DNA of 22,266 nucleotides from IMG/VR virus record IMGVR_UViG_3300025547_000284, positions 1 through 22,266 of that record; one strand, 5' to 3'. This document shows, one piece after another, positions 9,101 to 17,426 of this stretch. Each line of letters begins with the position of its first letter. Positions within the stretch are counted from its first letter, which is position 1. Position numbers and translations under genes: made by a program. The stretch is from a virus. The notes under the pieces were generated by a model. That model did no database searches. It worked only from the letters and a program-made list of their open reading frames with translations, and was not told the origin of the DNA.

Positions 9101-12100
9101 CTTATTCCTTTTATAAGGTCACTCCAAGTCATTAATTGGTCAGCTGCATTTTCTCTACCTACAATTACATTTGTATTCTGAGGGTCAAATCTTTTTGTAT
9201 AATTATTATCACCTATTTCAGCATTCCCATATGTATATACACTATCAATCCCATCTTTTGATTTTTCAAATAACATATTCCTCAAGCCATCAACATGGTC
9301 AAATTCATAATAAGAAGGAACTAATACACTTTGACTGCCGTGATGATTTTCAGGGCTTATCATACCAGATTTATCAATAAACTCTCTCATCATAGCATTT
9401 TTCATACTATTCTTAAATGGTAAAAACATAGGATAACCATTAGCACTTAACCATCTAGACATAGTACTGTACATTACATTATCAACGTCATCACCAACCT
9501 CACCAATTAAGAACTTAGAAAATGCAGTCATTCTAGATATATTACCACCACCTACAATACTAGCCAATCTATCTTCATAATTTCTAACGGCTGGTCTATT
9601 TAACCATTTAAAATATGCATCATTTAATTTTCCTCCTACCAAATCATTTGCAACGTGCATTGGTATACGAGCTGGTTTATCTTCAGCATGCCAACTCTGC
9701 ATCTGTATTGATTCTATAGGAAGACCTACTGTTTTATCTGCATTAGTAGATGCTAAGAAACTATCCATATCTCTGTACTGACCTAAATCTATAATAGAAT
9801 CATCATAATCTCCACCTCTAGCTTTTACAGCAGAATCAAACATTACCATATCTATCTTGTTATTTTTTAAGTATGGTTCAAATCTACTATCTACCATAAA
9901 CATCGTCTTACCTAAGAAAGCAGCGTCGCCATTACTTGCAAATGAAATAATAGGCTTAGCAGCTTTTGAACCTCTCCTATGAAAATCACCAGTAAGTATT
10001 TTCAATGCTTCCATAAATCTATTACTAACAACTACAATAGAATTAAAGTGGCTTGTATCACCTAACCCTCCAGGGTATTTATAATCTTTATCAACGCTTA
10101 ATATATTAGCATCAGAATTAAGCTCTCTAGCTCTCTTAACTTGTTCAGCTAAGTTTTTAAAAGCAGATGATATAGCAGGGTTAGTTTCACCCTTAGATAA
10201 AGCTTCGTCTCTTAAAAGATGAAAATTGTACATACCACTTTTATTTATAGGCTTTAGTACAGTATCAATAATTCCTCTCATATCTAACATTAGGTTCTTA
10301 GGTACTGATTTATCCATAAAGTCAGTTATTTGTTTAATTCTTTTAGTCTCAAGATTAGTTGTACTTCTATTAGTAAAAAGTCTCATTCTTCTTAATGAAT
10401 CATGAGCAAATTCTTTTTCAGCAGTCCATCCTTTTGTATCAGCTTTTGAGTTAATTAAAGAATCCCAGAAATTTTTACCAAATTGTTTATCCCCAAATAC
10501 AGTAGTTAACATTACAGTTGCATGGTCTGATGTTCTTTCATCTGAAGGAATCTCACCTCTAAACTTATAATTAATTGGATTCCCTTCATCATCAATATCA
10601 AATGTATCTACAATGCGAGTATCATCTGTTTTTACATACTGACTTATCATTCTATCAATATAATTTGATATCTCAGGTGAATCTTTCCATCGTTCTTTAG
10701 CTTCATTTAAAGTATCTACAAACCTATTTGCCAATTTATGAACACCACTAAGACCTTTTCCTGGTTCAGCAGTTGTTATTGGTATGCCTATACCTGACTC
10801 TACATCAGCAAGCCAAGCTACAATATATCCACTTTGAGGTTTCTTAGCTCCTTCATAATAATCATACGCTTCAGCTTCAGTTGATGCTAATCTAGCCTCA
10901 GCTTTTTGGCCTACTCTTCCAGCCCCAGTATAAAAACCAACTCTTAAATCACCAGTTACTTCTTTAACATTTCTTTTTATACCAGCTTTATCATAAAACT
11001 CAGCATCAACAAATACAGATTCGCCAAATTCACTTGATAGGAAATCAGTAAGGTCATTTCTTCTAGCTGAGCCTGGTTCATCTAAGGGTATTTCGCCTTC
11101 ACCAATTTTCAGGTTTCTAACCTTAACGCCTTCAGTTATACCAGACCATATTTTAATTACATCATTTACAAATCTTTCAATCTGATACTCAGGCATCTCT
11201 TTCCAGTTTTTATGAGTATACACTTTACCGTCAATCTCTTTACTCATTTCACCTTTTTTAACTGTATAATCAAAGAAATTTGATAGTGTAAATCCACCAG
11301 GCATACCAGTTACTATAGTTTCTAACATAGCAGCTGGCGTTTGACCGTATACAATATCAGGTGTTGTATATTTTAATCCCCAATCTTTCTTAAATTTTTC
11401 AAGAGTAAGTGATACATGAGTATCTGAATGAGACTTAGGACTGAAATCCTGTTTATCTCTTTCCATTAATATATCAATTTCTCTTTCAATCGGCAATGTT
11501 TGTGTTGCTACCTCTATTTCTCTAGAAGCATCTTTGATTTTATCTGTTAATGTTTTATCAGCTTCATCAAATAAGAATACATTAGTCTTTGGATTAAATA
11601 ACTTATATCTTTTGAGTATCTCTATAACTCTTGTAACATCACCTTTTCTATCAACTACACTATTAAGTGTTAATTGTAAGAAATCTCTATATTGGTTAGA
11701 TGCTGTATTATAATAAACATCATCAATAGCAGCTAGCAAATCTCTATGAGTCATATCAATTTCACCAGTTTTAATTCTACTAAACTCAGAAACCAGTTTA
11801 AATAGATAGTCACTAGTGACAGCTGCTTTTGTAGTAGTCTCTTTTAATATACCACCATTTCTTGTTCTCCATAAAGGGGCTAATGATTCTTCATATAAAG
11901 ATAAGAAGTCACCCAATAGCATTGATACATTCTCACGACCAACACCTTCCATCTTGTCAGCAGCATCAACAAATAAATCATATAATTTTTTATTAGAAGA
12001 TTCTAAATCTTTAAATATTTCTTTTACTGTAGAGTCATTATCTCTAGTCCACTTAAGCAAGCTTTTGCTTATTCCATCTGTATCTTCTGCTTTTAAATTA

Positions 12101-15100
12101 TATTTGTTAATAACATCTGAACTTAGGAAGAAATCTTTTAAATTACCAATCTGGTTTGTAAGCATTGCCATATCATAATTCTTACCCATCAATCTTGACC
12201 TTGTAAGAACTTCCATAGTAGCTAAATCTTTTGGAGTCAACGGTGAACCATCATTCCTTGTAGCCATCGCTAAACCTTTAGTCCTAGTATAATGAGCAAG
12301 ATTAGCTACAAACGTATCAACCCTTTCTCTATTCCCTTTAAACCCATCAAGTATACCAAAGGCGTCGAACTTCTCCATCAACTGACCCATTTCAGTTACA
12401 TCCATTCTTTTTACTACAGAACCAGATATAGATTCATTTATAGAGCTTCTTTCTTTCTGTTGCTTTAATACTTCTAAAACATCACTCGCGAATAATTGTT
12501 CTTTTCTATTCGGATTTATTATTTTACCACCTTCTGTTAAGACTATACCTGTAGGTAATTCTTTTCCAGATAAACCAGGACCTCCTGAAAATGCTCTATC
12601 AAGTAGTGTTCTTATATCTGTTACTTCATCCCCAAATACACTCTTTTTAGTATCATTATCTCTTATAGCTTCGAACTCTAACCATGTATCTCTAATCCCC
12701 TTAGCGAACATATGAGATTCTATACCATCCATAAAATAAGCATCTCCAACATGAAGCAAAGCATCGTCAGACATTACGCCTTCACCAAACATTTGGGTAG
12801 TAAGCTCTCTATCATACTTATCCATCTCGCCTCTATCACCACTAGCCTTATCACCAAATAATTTTCTATGCATTTCTGCATTGTATACTATTTCATTTCT
12901 ATCGCCTTCTCTCATAATAACACGATTTCTAATAGAACCTAAAGCACTTTTAAACCCATCTTCACCATCATTTCTACCATTACCAAACAATCTCATAACT
13001 CTTTCATAATCTTCTATCGGTGATGAGTTATCATATCTAATTTTTCTGAGAGGAAGTTTACCATTAGCATCTTCAGATACAGGAGCCCAATCATCTTTAA
13101 GCTTACCTTCTTGTCTAGCTTCTTCTTGTAATATTATATTATATGCATCTTCAACAGCTCTTCTATTAACTTCTAAAGCAGCTTCTATATTTTTAGAAGC
13201 AGAGTTTTGAGCTATATCTCTTATATCAGCTACTGAATATATCCCTTTACCAGTACCAGTTTTACTTGAATCTGTTCTATACTCTTGTAAAGACTTTAAT
13301 TCTAAACCTCTTATATGCACTAGATAATCTGCTAATTCAGATTCAGATAACTCAATAGATTGTTTTAATCTTTTACCTTCAGGAACAGCTCCTTCCATTA
13401 GAATACTTAAAGTATCATATAAATCATTGCCAGATATATTCTCATTTTTTATAGATACTTCATCACTTGCATCAACTACAAAATCACGTTCTTCAAGAGA
13501 CTTAAATAGTTTTTGCATATCATCAGTAGAATAATCTGGTTTACCATTCTTCTTTAGAATATCCATATTGTTCATAAGATTATTAAAAGCAGCATGGTCT
13601 ACTTTAAGACCTAATGAATTAAGATATGAATCTACTTTCTCAAAACTATCATCATATACACGAGGTCTTCTGTTCTCAGGGATTAATTGAGTTGTTCCAT
13701 TATGGTCTATATACTCTATATCTCTGCCTCTCTTAGTCATAACAGCACCTAATAGAGTATGGAATACCATATCTTCAGTTGGTATATTACCTTTTCTATA
13801 CTCATTAAATAATCCAGCATTAAAAGCAACACTACCAGCAATCATTCTTGGCATAGAGCCAAATACATCTTTACCAGAATCTTTTAAGAAACCAGGCCAC
13901 CATTCCTTATAAAATGTTCTTTCAACAGAACTCATCCAACTTCTTAATTCTTTAGCTGTCTCTGGTGATTCAGCAAACTTAGCTATCTCATCTCTACTTG
14001 ATACAGTACTTTTACCACCAGATTTATATAATTTAGTACCAGCTAATCCTTTAAATATCTCAGGATTATTATCCCATAAATCTTGAGCTCTTCTAGTAAG
14101 CAACATTCTTTCAGATGCATCGTTTACATTATAATTAGACCATCTTTTTCTTCTAGTCAGAAATTGACCTGCCCTACCCCAAGCTGTCTTCATAATACCC
14201 ATGTCTCTACCACCAGGTATTAATCTAATAACACCAAGAGCAGAACCAAGTACCATCGAATGTCCTAATGTGGAGAATGGTTCAAAGTCTACATCTTCAT
14301 TGTATATACTATTAGTTAAATTCATAGGTAATTCAACAGCAGAAAATAATATAGCTTCTTCAGCTGCTGATGCAGCTATACTAGCCATTTTTGAATTGCC
14401 CCATTTAGCTGCTAAATACTGATGAAGATTAGTTATAGGGAAATTATATTTACCACCTATATATTTGGTAACCTCATCTTTTATTAATCCTATTGACCTA
14501 TCATCTATATTAAAGGGTATATCATCACCCTTCTTAGCAAACGCTTTAGCCATACTATCAACTTTCTTACGAATAATTGATTCTGTATTCTTAGCAACAT
14601 TAGCAGCGTATTGAGTTCGAGCTGCGTGTGAACTACCAAAATGACCTCTTGTTACACCTTTAATAGATGCTTTAGGTGCTTGCAATAGACCAGATTTCTC
14701 AATCCATGATGTTACTTCCTTTGGGTCTAGACCTTGATTAACATACCATTTCTTGAAAGCTGGGTCAGCTTTTAATACTCTAGATGCATTACTTACAAAT
14801 TTCTCACTAGCTTTAGCTGCACCATATCCTACAACCTTACCGTCTCGTACTACTTTAGCTCCTTTTAATAAAGCAGAAGCACCAGCTTTCGCAGCCCCAA
14901 ATGGTACAATAAAACCACCAACAGTACCAAGACCAGTAGCAACTCTTTCTGCAAAGTTACGAGGTTGTAATCCTTCGTACGCCTCTTTAGATGCGGCTCT
15001 TACACCAAGACCAGCTAGACCAAGAGTACCAGTTTCAAGAAAACCCCATAGAGCCAATCCAGCTGTTCTAAAAGCACTGCCTTCACCTTCTAAAGTTTCA

Positions 15101-15255
15101 GTCATCCAATTTGGTTGTTGACCCGTGCCAGCTGTTTCCCATAAACTTTGACCAGTAGTTACAGGTCCAGATTGAGCCATAGGCGTTGGAGTTGTTACAT
15201 TCCTAGCTCTAGCATCTAAATCATCTAGGAATTTTTGGGTTAGATTATCAGCCAT
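6118..15255 (-). CDS. Giant virion protein with a two-barrel (YonO/crAss-like) RNA polymerase core
   Basis: A 3045-residue protein, 41% of the window. The RNA polymerase signature is direct: VMFDSAVKARGG (K1811) in the first barrel, IQMQSW...EDKPARIP (K1860) after it, then QRTPSTRSSDK (R2122, P2124), KGFVDGNFARLN, and the catalytic loop LEADHDYDKLNYWW with D2159, D2161 and D2163. This matches the DxDxD metal-binding loop and the upstream RxP/GF element known from crAss-like virion RNA polymerases and YonO, relatives of the cellular beta/beta' subunits. The N-terminus (residues 1-560) resembles an ejected virion protein: hydrophobic glycine-rich stretches at about 62-85 and 104-130, then further alanine/glycine-rich segments. 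It follows two small ejection-type genes, so it should be packaged and injected to transcribe early genes. There is no clear Shine-Dalgarno; the upstream stop is nine bases away, so coupling is likely. The functions of residues 560-1750 and 2200-3045 are unknown. Confidence 0.8.
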   Translation of the reverse strand: MADNLTQKFLDDLDARARNVTTPTPMAQSGPVTTGQSLWETAGTGQQPNWMTETLEGEGSAFRTAGLALWGFLETGTLGLAGLGVRAASKEAYEGLQPRNFAERVATGLGTVGGFIVPFGAAKAGASALLKGAKVVRDGKVVGYGAAKASEKFVSNASRVLKADPAFKKWYVNQGLDPKEVTSWIEKSGLLQAPKASIKGVTRGHFGSSHAARTQYAANVAKNTESIIRKKVDSMAKAFAKKGDDIPFNIDDRSIGLIKDEVTKYIGGKYNFPITNLHQYLAAKWGNSKMASIAASAAEEAILFSAVELPMNLTNSIYNEDVDFEPFSTLGHSMVLGSALGVIRLIPGGRDMGIMKTAWGRAGQFLTRRKRWSNYNVNDASERMLLTRRAQDLWDNNPEIFKGLAGTKLYKSGGKSTVSSRDEIAKFAESPETAKELRSWMSSVERTFYKEWWPGFLKDSGKDVFGSMPRMIAGSVAFNAGLFNEYRKGNIPTEDMVFHTLLGAVMTKRGRDIEYIDHNGTTQLIPENRRPRVYDDSFEKVDSYLNSLGLKVDHAAFNNLMNNMDILKKNGKPDYSTDDMQKLFKSLEERDFVVDASDEVSIKNENISGNDLYDTLSILMEGAVPEGKRLKQSIELSESELADYLVHIRGLELKSLQEYRTDSSKTGTGKGIYSVADIRDIAQNSASKNIEAALEVNRRAVEDAYNIILQEEARQEGKLKDDWAPVSEDANGKLPLRKIRYDNSSPIEDYERVMRLFGNGRNDGEDGFKSALGSIRNRVIMREGDRNEIVYNAEMHRKLFGDKASGDRGEMDKYDRELTTQMFGEGVMSDDALLHVGDAYFMDGIESHMFAKGIRDTWLEFEAIRDNDTKKSVFGDEVTDIRTLLDRAFSGGPGLSGKELPTGIVLTEGGKIINPNRKEQLFASDVLEVLKQQKERSSINESISGSVVKRMDVTEMGQLMEKFDAFGILDGFKGNRERVDTFVANLAHYTRTKGLAMATRNDGSPLTPKDLATMEVLTRSRLMGKNYDMAMLTNQIGNLKDFFLSSDVINKYNLKAEDTDGISKSLLKWTRDNDSTVKEIFKDLESSNKKLYDLFVDAADKMEGVGRENVSMLLGDFLSLYEESLAPLWRTRNGGILKETTTKAAVTSDYLFKLVSEFSRIKTGEIDMTHRDLLAAIDDVYYNTASNQYRDFLQLTLNSVVDRKGDVTRVIEILKRYKLFNPKTNVFLFDEADKTLTDKIKDASREIEVATQTLPIEREIDILMERDKQDFSPKSHSDTHVSLTLEKFKKDWGLKYTTPDIVYGQTPAAMLETIVTGMPGGFTLSNFFDYTVKKGEMSKEIDGKVYTHKNWKEMPEYQIERFVNDVIKIWSGITEGVKVRNLKIGEGEIPLDEPGSARRNDLTDFLSSEFGESVFVDAEFYDKAGIKRNVKEVTGDLRVGFYTGAGRVGQKAEARLASTEAEAYDYYEGAKKPQSGYIVAWLADVESGIGIPITTAEPGKGLSGVHKLANRFVDTLNEAKERWKDSPEISNYIDRMISQYVKTDDTRIVDTFDIDDEGNPINYKFRGEIPSDERTSDHATVMLTTVFGDKQFGKNFWDSLINSKADTKGWTAEKEFAHDSLRRMRLFTNRSTTNLETKRIKQITDFMDKSVPKNLMLDMRGIIDTVLKPINKSGMYNFHLLRDEALSKGETNPAISSAFKNLAEQVKRARELNSDANILSVDKDYKYPGGLGDTSHFNSIVVVSNRFMEALKILTGDFHRRGSKAAKPIISFASNGDAAFLGKTMFMVDSRFEPYLKNNKIDMVMFDSAVKARGGDYDDSIIDLGQYRDMDSFLASTNADKTVGLPIESIQMQSWHAEDKPARIPMHVANDLVGGKLNDAYFKWLNRPAVRNYEDRLASIVGGGNISRMTAFSKFLIGEVGDDVDNVMYSTMSRWLSANGYPMFLPFKNSMKNAMMREFIDKSGMISPENHHGSQSVLVPSYYEFDHVDGLRNMLFEKSKDGIDSVYTYGNAEIGDNNYTKRFDPQNTNVIVGRENAADQLMTWSDLIKGIRNDISKGQRGQVYIKTKEQAKLNAKMKGNVEGFVFGGKREHQLGRLVDWVKDLNTFMDKNITVEVAGVFQRTPSTRSSDKVIAGIKGFVDGNFARLNTVDLWTRLEADHDYDKLNYWWDTPTEILNAWDKMAPDVKSVVNTSDPTSIRELDLLNPSSLRKYNFDSQVSSKKRGEVVKIKRVFQFMKHYRGEDGERGYNITLPTLPGEPKSVIRINPDRMMEAEIKTTDDIQRIVDSKDGFTEEDFSDYYRDILFGKEGLTVKVEDKNGNTIETEYRGLFEKGVLVRDSKGKEQFQSEKIKPVEQDIIIASLQPYKGFLQLATDTYEAGESKRVNYESFITGYDTYSDSMLNLEAYVLRAMGRNPKYKFKDYAKYFYSDATGGKKPVSIFGLQDARLPKVARRGERVSNLGSELLPFDRSVWSSASVDRMGLEEPYKSHDKSEEAFNDIWSDYVDKGNETDAVVRKIVNSIKKDAENFEFLNILDRKIVSAKSGLKRAKRYNDENLESWLGDRVNRLQGVRDSVNDKILLDESATIPIAKTIRRQLMQSIVKGLPVDLVTMYKDTKGNIKYGKKQSIGPEQTGRYVNQRQEWIRNNMRRIVASTWQNNKLAIEIKGISSNDYAQMVMWHRTLAEKTGFMLDPRTVPYSEAFEISVSEARRELGKKWSSWFEHRDYAPHEREDIVQADIMRYMRTEWGRWNDMEDGLGNLWILKFMTPEPDGMTATYHQKHFLPGFSKIDKQIKYITLGMNFLSTNPEILDIPIARQTAKEAGLSGRQTDLLVDKRQLLIRELAESFTDKMRALYNQESPRQDVSKMSGEERLKAALGGDDIGSSIFATSESLYSGSSNADMIKEAGDVFKAIDKGEIETIQDLNPEMKLLYGVTGDLSLDYLSLKGAPAKIDQLLDIKNMARFYFMPNKVLNSRGKLENVKDLKGYYDSVKKDGKIWFGDLSEKNMLVKDKVSSIDMNPFGSPIERNVETGEQAKQVFRDNIMGC

Positions 15256-15263
15256 TTTTTATA

Positions 15264-16280
15264 TTAATAAGGAGAATAGCTACCACCAGTAGATTTTCTT
15301 TTAGCTTTCATAATACCAGATAATTTTACCTGAGCTTCAAATCCCCTAGATTCTCTTAATTCTTCCTTTGCTTTAGATATATCTTCACTTAAATCAGCTA
15401 ATTGTTGAACATTAACATCTTTCATCTTAGGAATCCTAGCGAGATACTCTCTTTGAATATCTGTCAAAGTCCCTTTCCTCTGTAATTCTTTTAAAGTCAT
15501 TGATTCAGTATCTAAAATATTTAATGCTTTCTGTTTAGTTTCATATTCATCTTCAGCTATTTTTAAAGACTGCTGAGATTGACTTAACATTTCTTTTGGA
15601 GTTGGAATGGATACCATAGGTGAGCCTCCTATATCATCTTCACCTGCTTCAGCTTCTTCAGCTAATTGTTGCAAACCTAAACCAATATCTTTTCTTTGTA
15701 TTTCAAAATCACCAGTTCCATATTCATATACTTCACTCATAATATCATCTTGATTCTGTAAAATCTTGTCAGTTCTATTTAATAATTCTTTAGCTTTTTC
15801 AACTTGAGATTCTGAACCACTAAATCCAATAAGACCACCTAAAGCTTTTGCAAATCTCTGTTGTTCTCCTGTGACAGATTCTGACTGAGCAATATTCTTT
15901 AATTTTCTACCAAGATTTAATATTGGTTGAGGGTTCTGAGCTGTATGATATGCCCATACAGCTGAAACTACTTTAGTAGCATCGTTTTTTGAAAAACCTA
16001 AATCTTTCAACGAATCCATAGCATCCTCACCACCTTTATCTTCAGCATTATATATCATATCTAAACCAGACTCTGACATAAAACTTTGAGCTACATTATT
16101 CATCATTTGAGCATTAGCTCCTTGTAACAATTCAAGTTGTTTACCAACCTGAGCCATATCAGCTTGTCTTTTTTGATAATCAAATTGCATTAATGCTAAA
16201 GCGTATTGTCTATCAGATGATTCCCTACGCTGTCTATTTTCTAATATTTTTTCTAATGCTGCAAATGCTCCTGCTGCCAT
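15264..16280 (-). CDS. Internal virion (ejection-type) protein, coiled-coil rich
   Basis: A 338-residue hydrophilic protein immediately upstream of the polymerase gene. The N-terminus (AAGAFAALEKILENRQRR) is followed by a long helical region rich in Q, A, K and E (residues 10-70). Further helices at about 225-320 contain heptad-like patterns, with an acidic patch near residue 210 (EEAEAGEDD). It has no cysteines, signal peptide or enzyme motif. Size, composition and order (small hydrophobic protein, this protein, giant protein) recall the T7 gp14-gp15-gp16 set of internal core proteins that leave the capsid with the DNA, so I infer a similar role. Its ribosome binding site AGGAT is embedded in the last codons of the upstream gene. 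Alternatively it could be a scaffold for packing the polymerase into the capsid. Confidence 0.6.
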   Translation of the reverse strand: MAAGAFAALEKILENRQRRESSDRQYALALMQFDYQKRQADMAQVGKQLELLQGANAQMMNNVAQSFMSESGLDMIYNAEDKGGEDAMDSLKDLGFSKNDATKVVSAVWAYHTAQNPQPILNLGRKLKNIAQSESVTGEQQRFAKALGGLIGFSGSESQVEKAKELLNRTDKILQNQDDIMSEVYEYGTGDFEIQRKDIGLGLQQLAEEAEAGEDDIGGSPMVSIPTPKEMLSQSQQSLKIAEDEYETKQKALNILDTESMTLKELQRKGTLTDIQREYLARIPKMKDVNVQQLADLSEDISKAKEELRESRGFEAQVKLSGIMKAKRKSTGGSYSPY

Positions 16281-16283
16281 AAT

Positions 16284-16844
16284 TTATCCTATTCCTAATG
16301 TAACTGCTGACCACGCTTTTTCACCTAAAGTTTTAGAACCTCCTTGCGCATCAGCTAACTTTTTTTCATGAGTCATCCTCGCTTTTTCTGAGCCTACTCT
16401 TGCTTTCTCAGATTCATACCATTCTTCCACAGCACCCATCTTCTCACCAAGACGACCCATTAAACCTTGTTGACCTCTTCCAAAAGACGACCCTATTCTT
16501 TTCCACATTTGAGAAGCTTTAACATTCGCTGAACCAGATGTAGCCATGCCACTTTTTTGAACCATTGATGCAAATTGTTGCTGTAAATCTTCTTTGCTTT
16601 GACCAGTCTGAGCTGATAAATCTCCTATATCTTGCATATAACTAGCTTGAGCAACTTTTAATTTTGATTCTTTAACAGGCTCTAACGCAGCTAAAGACTC
16701 ATCAGCTTTAGCCATTTGTTGACCAAGATAATCAGATTTTATACGAGCTTGTTTTCTTTCCGATTTTGCTGCGCTCTCAGATGAAGCTACACCAGTTAAA
16801 AAAGAAGCTCCTGCTAGAGTTAAACCTACTGCTACAAAAGACAT
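16284..16844 (-). CDS. Small internal virion protein, T7 gp14-like in layout
   Basis: A 186-residue protein with one hydrophobic N-terminal segment (residues 2-20, FVAVGLTLAGASFLTGVAS) followed by a long alanine-, glutamine- and lysine-rich helical region with no cysteines. This plan, a short membrane-active N-terminus and a coiled body, is that of the small ejection proteins of podoviruses (T7 gp14 type), which form a pore in the outer membrane during DNA entry. I assign it by plan and position, not by a diagnostic motif. It lies four bases after the cupin gene, and its AGGAT ribosome binding site overlaps the cupin stop codon. The C-terminus ends TLGIG, the same three residues as the upstream gene. 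Confidence 0.6.
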   Translation of the reverse strand: MSFVAVGLTLAGASFLTGVASSESAAKSERKQARIKSDYLGQQMAKADESLAALEPVKESKLKVAQASYMQDIGDLSAQTGQSKEDLQQQFASMVQKSGMATSGSANVKASQMWKRIGSSFGRGQQGLMGRLGEKMGAVEEWYESEKARVGSEKARMTHEKKLADAQGGSKTLGEKAWSAVTLGIG

Positions 16845-16847
16845 AAT

Positions 16848-17426
16848 CTATCCTATCCCTTTAAAATCTTTAGCTATTATTTCTTCTTCAATCTTATCTA
16901 CATCCGTTTCATTTGTCGCATGAACAGTAACAAAGATACAATCTGTATGAGCATATATAATTCTTTTAGTACCAGCTTTTGTAATCCCATAATGTGGAGC
17001 TTTTATTCTTTTCTCACCATCTTCACCAAGAATCGTCATCTCTCCTTGCAAAAGAAAGAATGGATGAGAATACTTATGTATTTTAGTAACTAACAATTCA
17101 CCAGCTGGATTAAATATTTCTCTAATATAGACACCTTTAGCAAAAGAATGTTTTAGTGGATTAAAATGTTCAAGTTCTTTACCTTTAAGAGACCTTTCAC
17201 TTTCTGACATTTTATTTTCTACATCTTTAATTCCAATCCTAAATTCTTCTTTAGTATATTCAGATGGTAAAAATGATAATGGCTTTTCTAAGCCTCCTTT
17301 TATCTCTACATACTTAGCAAAAGACCATGCAATATCAAAAGGAAAAGTATGCTCTATTCCTAACTCTTCTGTCATATTATCAAATTGTTTTTTAGCGTCT
17401 TGTTTATTCATGTTATTTATATTCAT
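16848..17426 (-). CDS. Phage cupin-fold protein
   Basis: A 192-residue protein whose residues 92-175 form a cupin-type beta barrel: GVYIREIFNPAGELL, then KIHKYSHPFFLLQGEMTIL with H117 and H121, then APHYGITKAGTKRIIYAH (H160) and VTVHAT (H169). It resembles the cupin-like proteins found in many tailed phages (the PHA00672 type), whose biochemical role I do not know to be established. The histidines could bind a metal, but the set is incomplete compared with enzymatic cupins. Residues 1-90 form a charged helical region. The start is uncertain: the ATG at 17426 overlaps the upstream gene by 14 bases, while the ATG at 17411 begins one base after the upstream stop. Its place between tail and ejection genes suggests a structural or assembly part. 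Confidence 0.7.
   Translation of the reverse strand: MNINNMNKQDAKKQFDNMTEELGIEHTFPFDIAWSFAKYVEIKGGLEKPLSFLPSEYTKEEFRIGIKDVENKMSESERSLKGKELEHFNPLKHSFAKGVYIREIFNPAGELLVTKIHKYSHPFFLLQGEMTILGEDGEKRIKAPHYGITKAGTKRIIYAHTDCIFVTVHATNETDVDKIEEEIIAKDFKGIG

Noticed and set aside
11816-12178. Plus-strand open frame opposite the giant gene
   Set aside because: It is 120 codons long, but no Shine-Dalgarno or neighbouring plus-strand gene supports it, and the minus strand codes continuously through it. Other plus-strand frames at 7376-7750, 14753-15121 and 21180-21521 were dropped for the same reason.
6118-15255. N4-type (T7-like, single-subunit) virion RNA polymerase
   Set aside because: N4 virion polymerase is also giant and packaged, but I could not find its Rx3Kx7YG motif or a polymerase HDD/motif A context, whereas the DxDxDK loop and preceding RxP fit the two-barrel class.
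6118-15255. Polyvalent toxin or protease activity in the giant protein
   Set aside because: I looked for HExxH, serine-protease triads and ADP-ribosyltransferase-like motifs by eye and saw none in a convincing setting.
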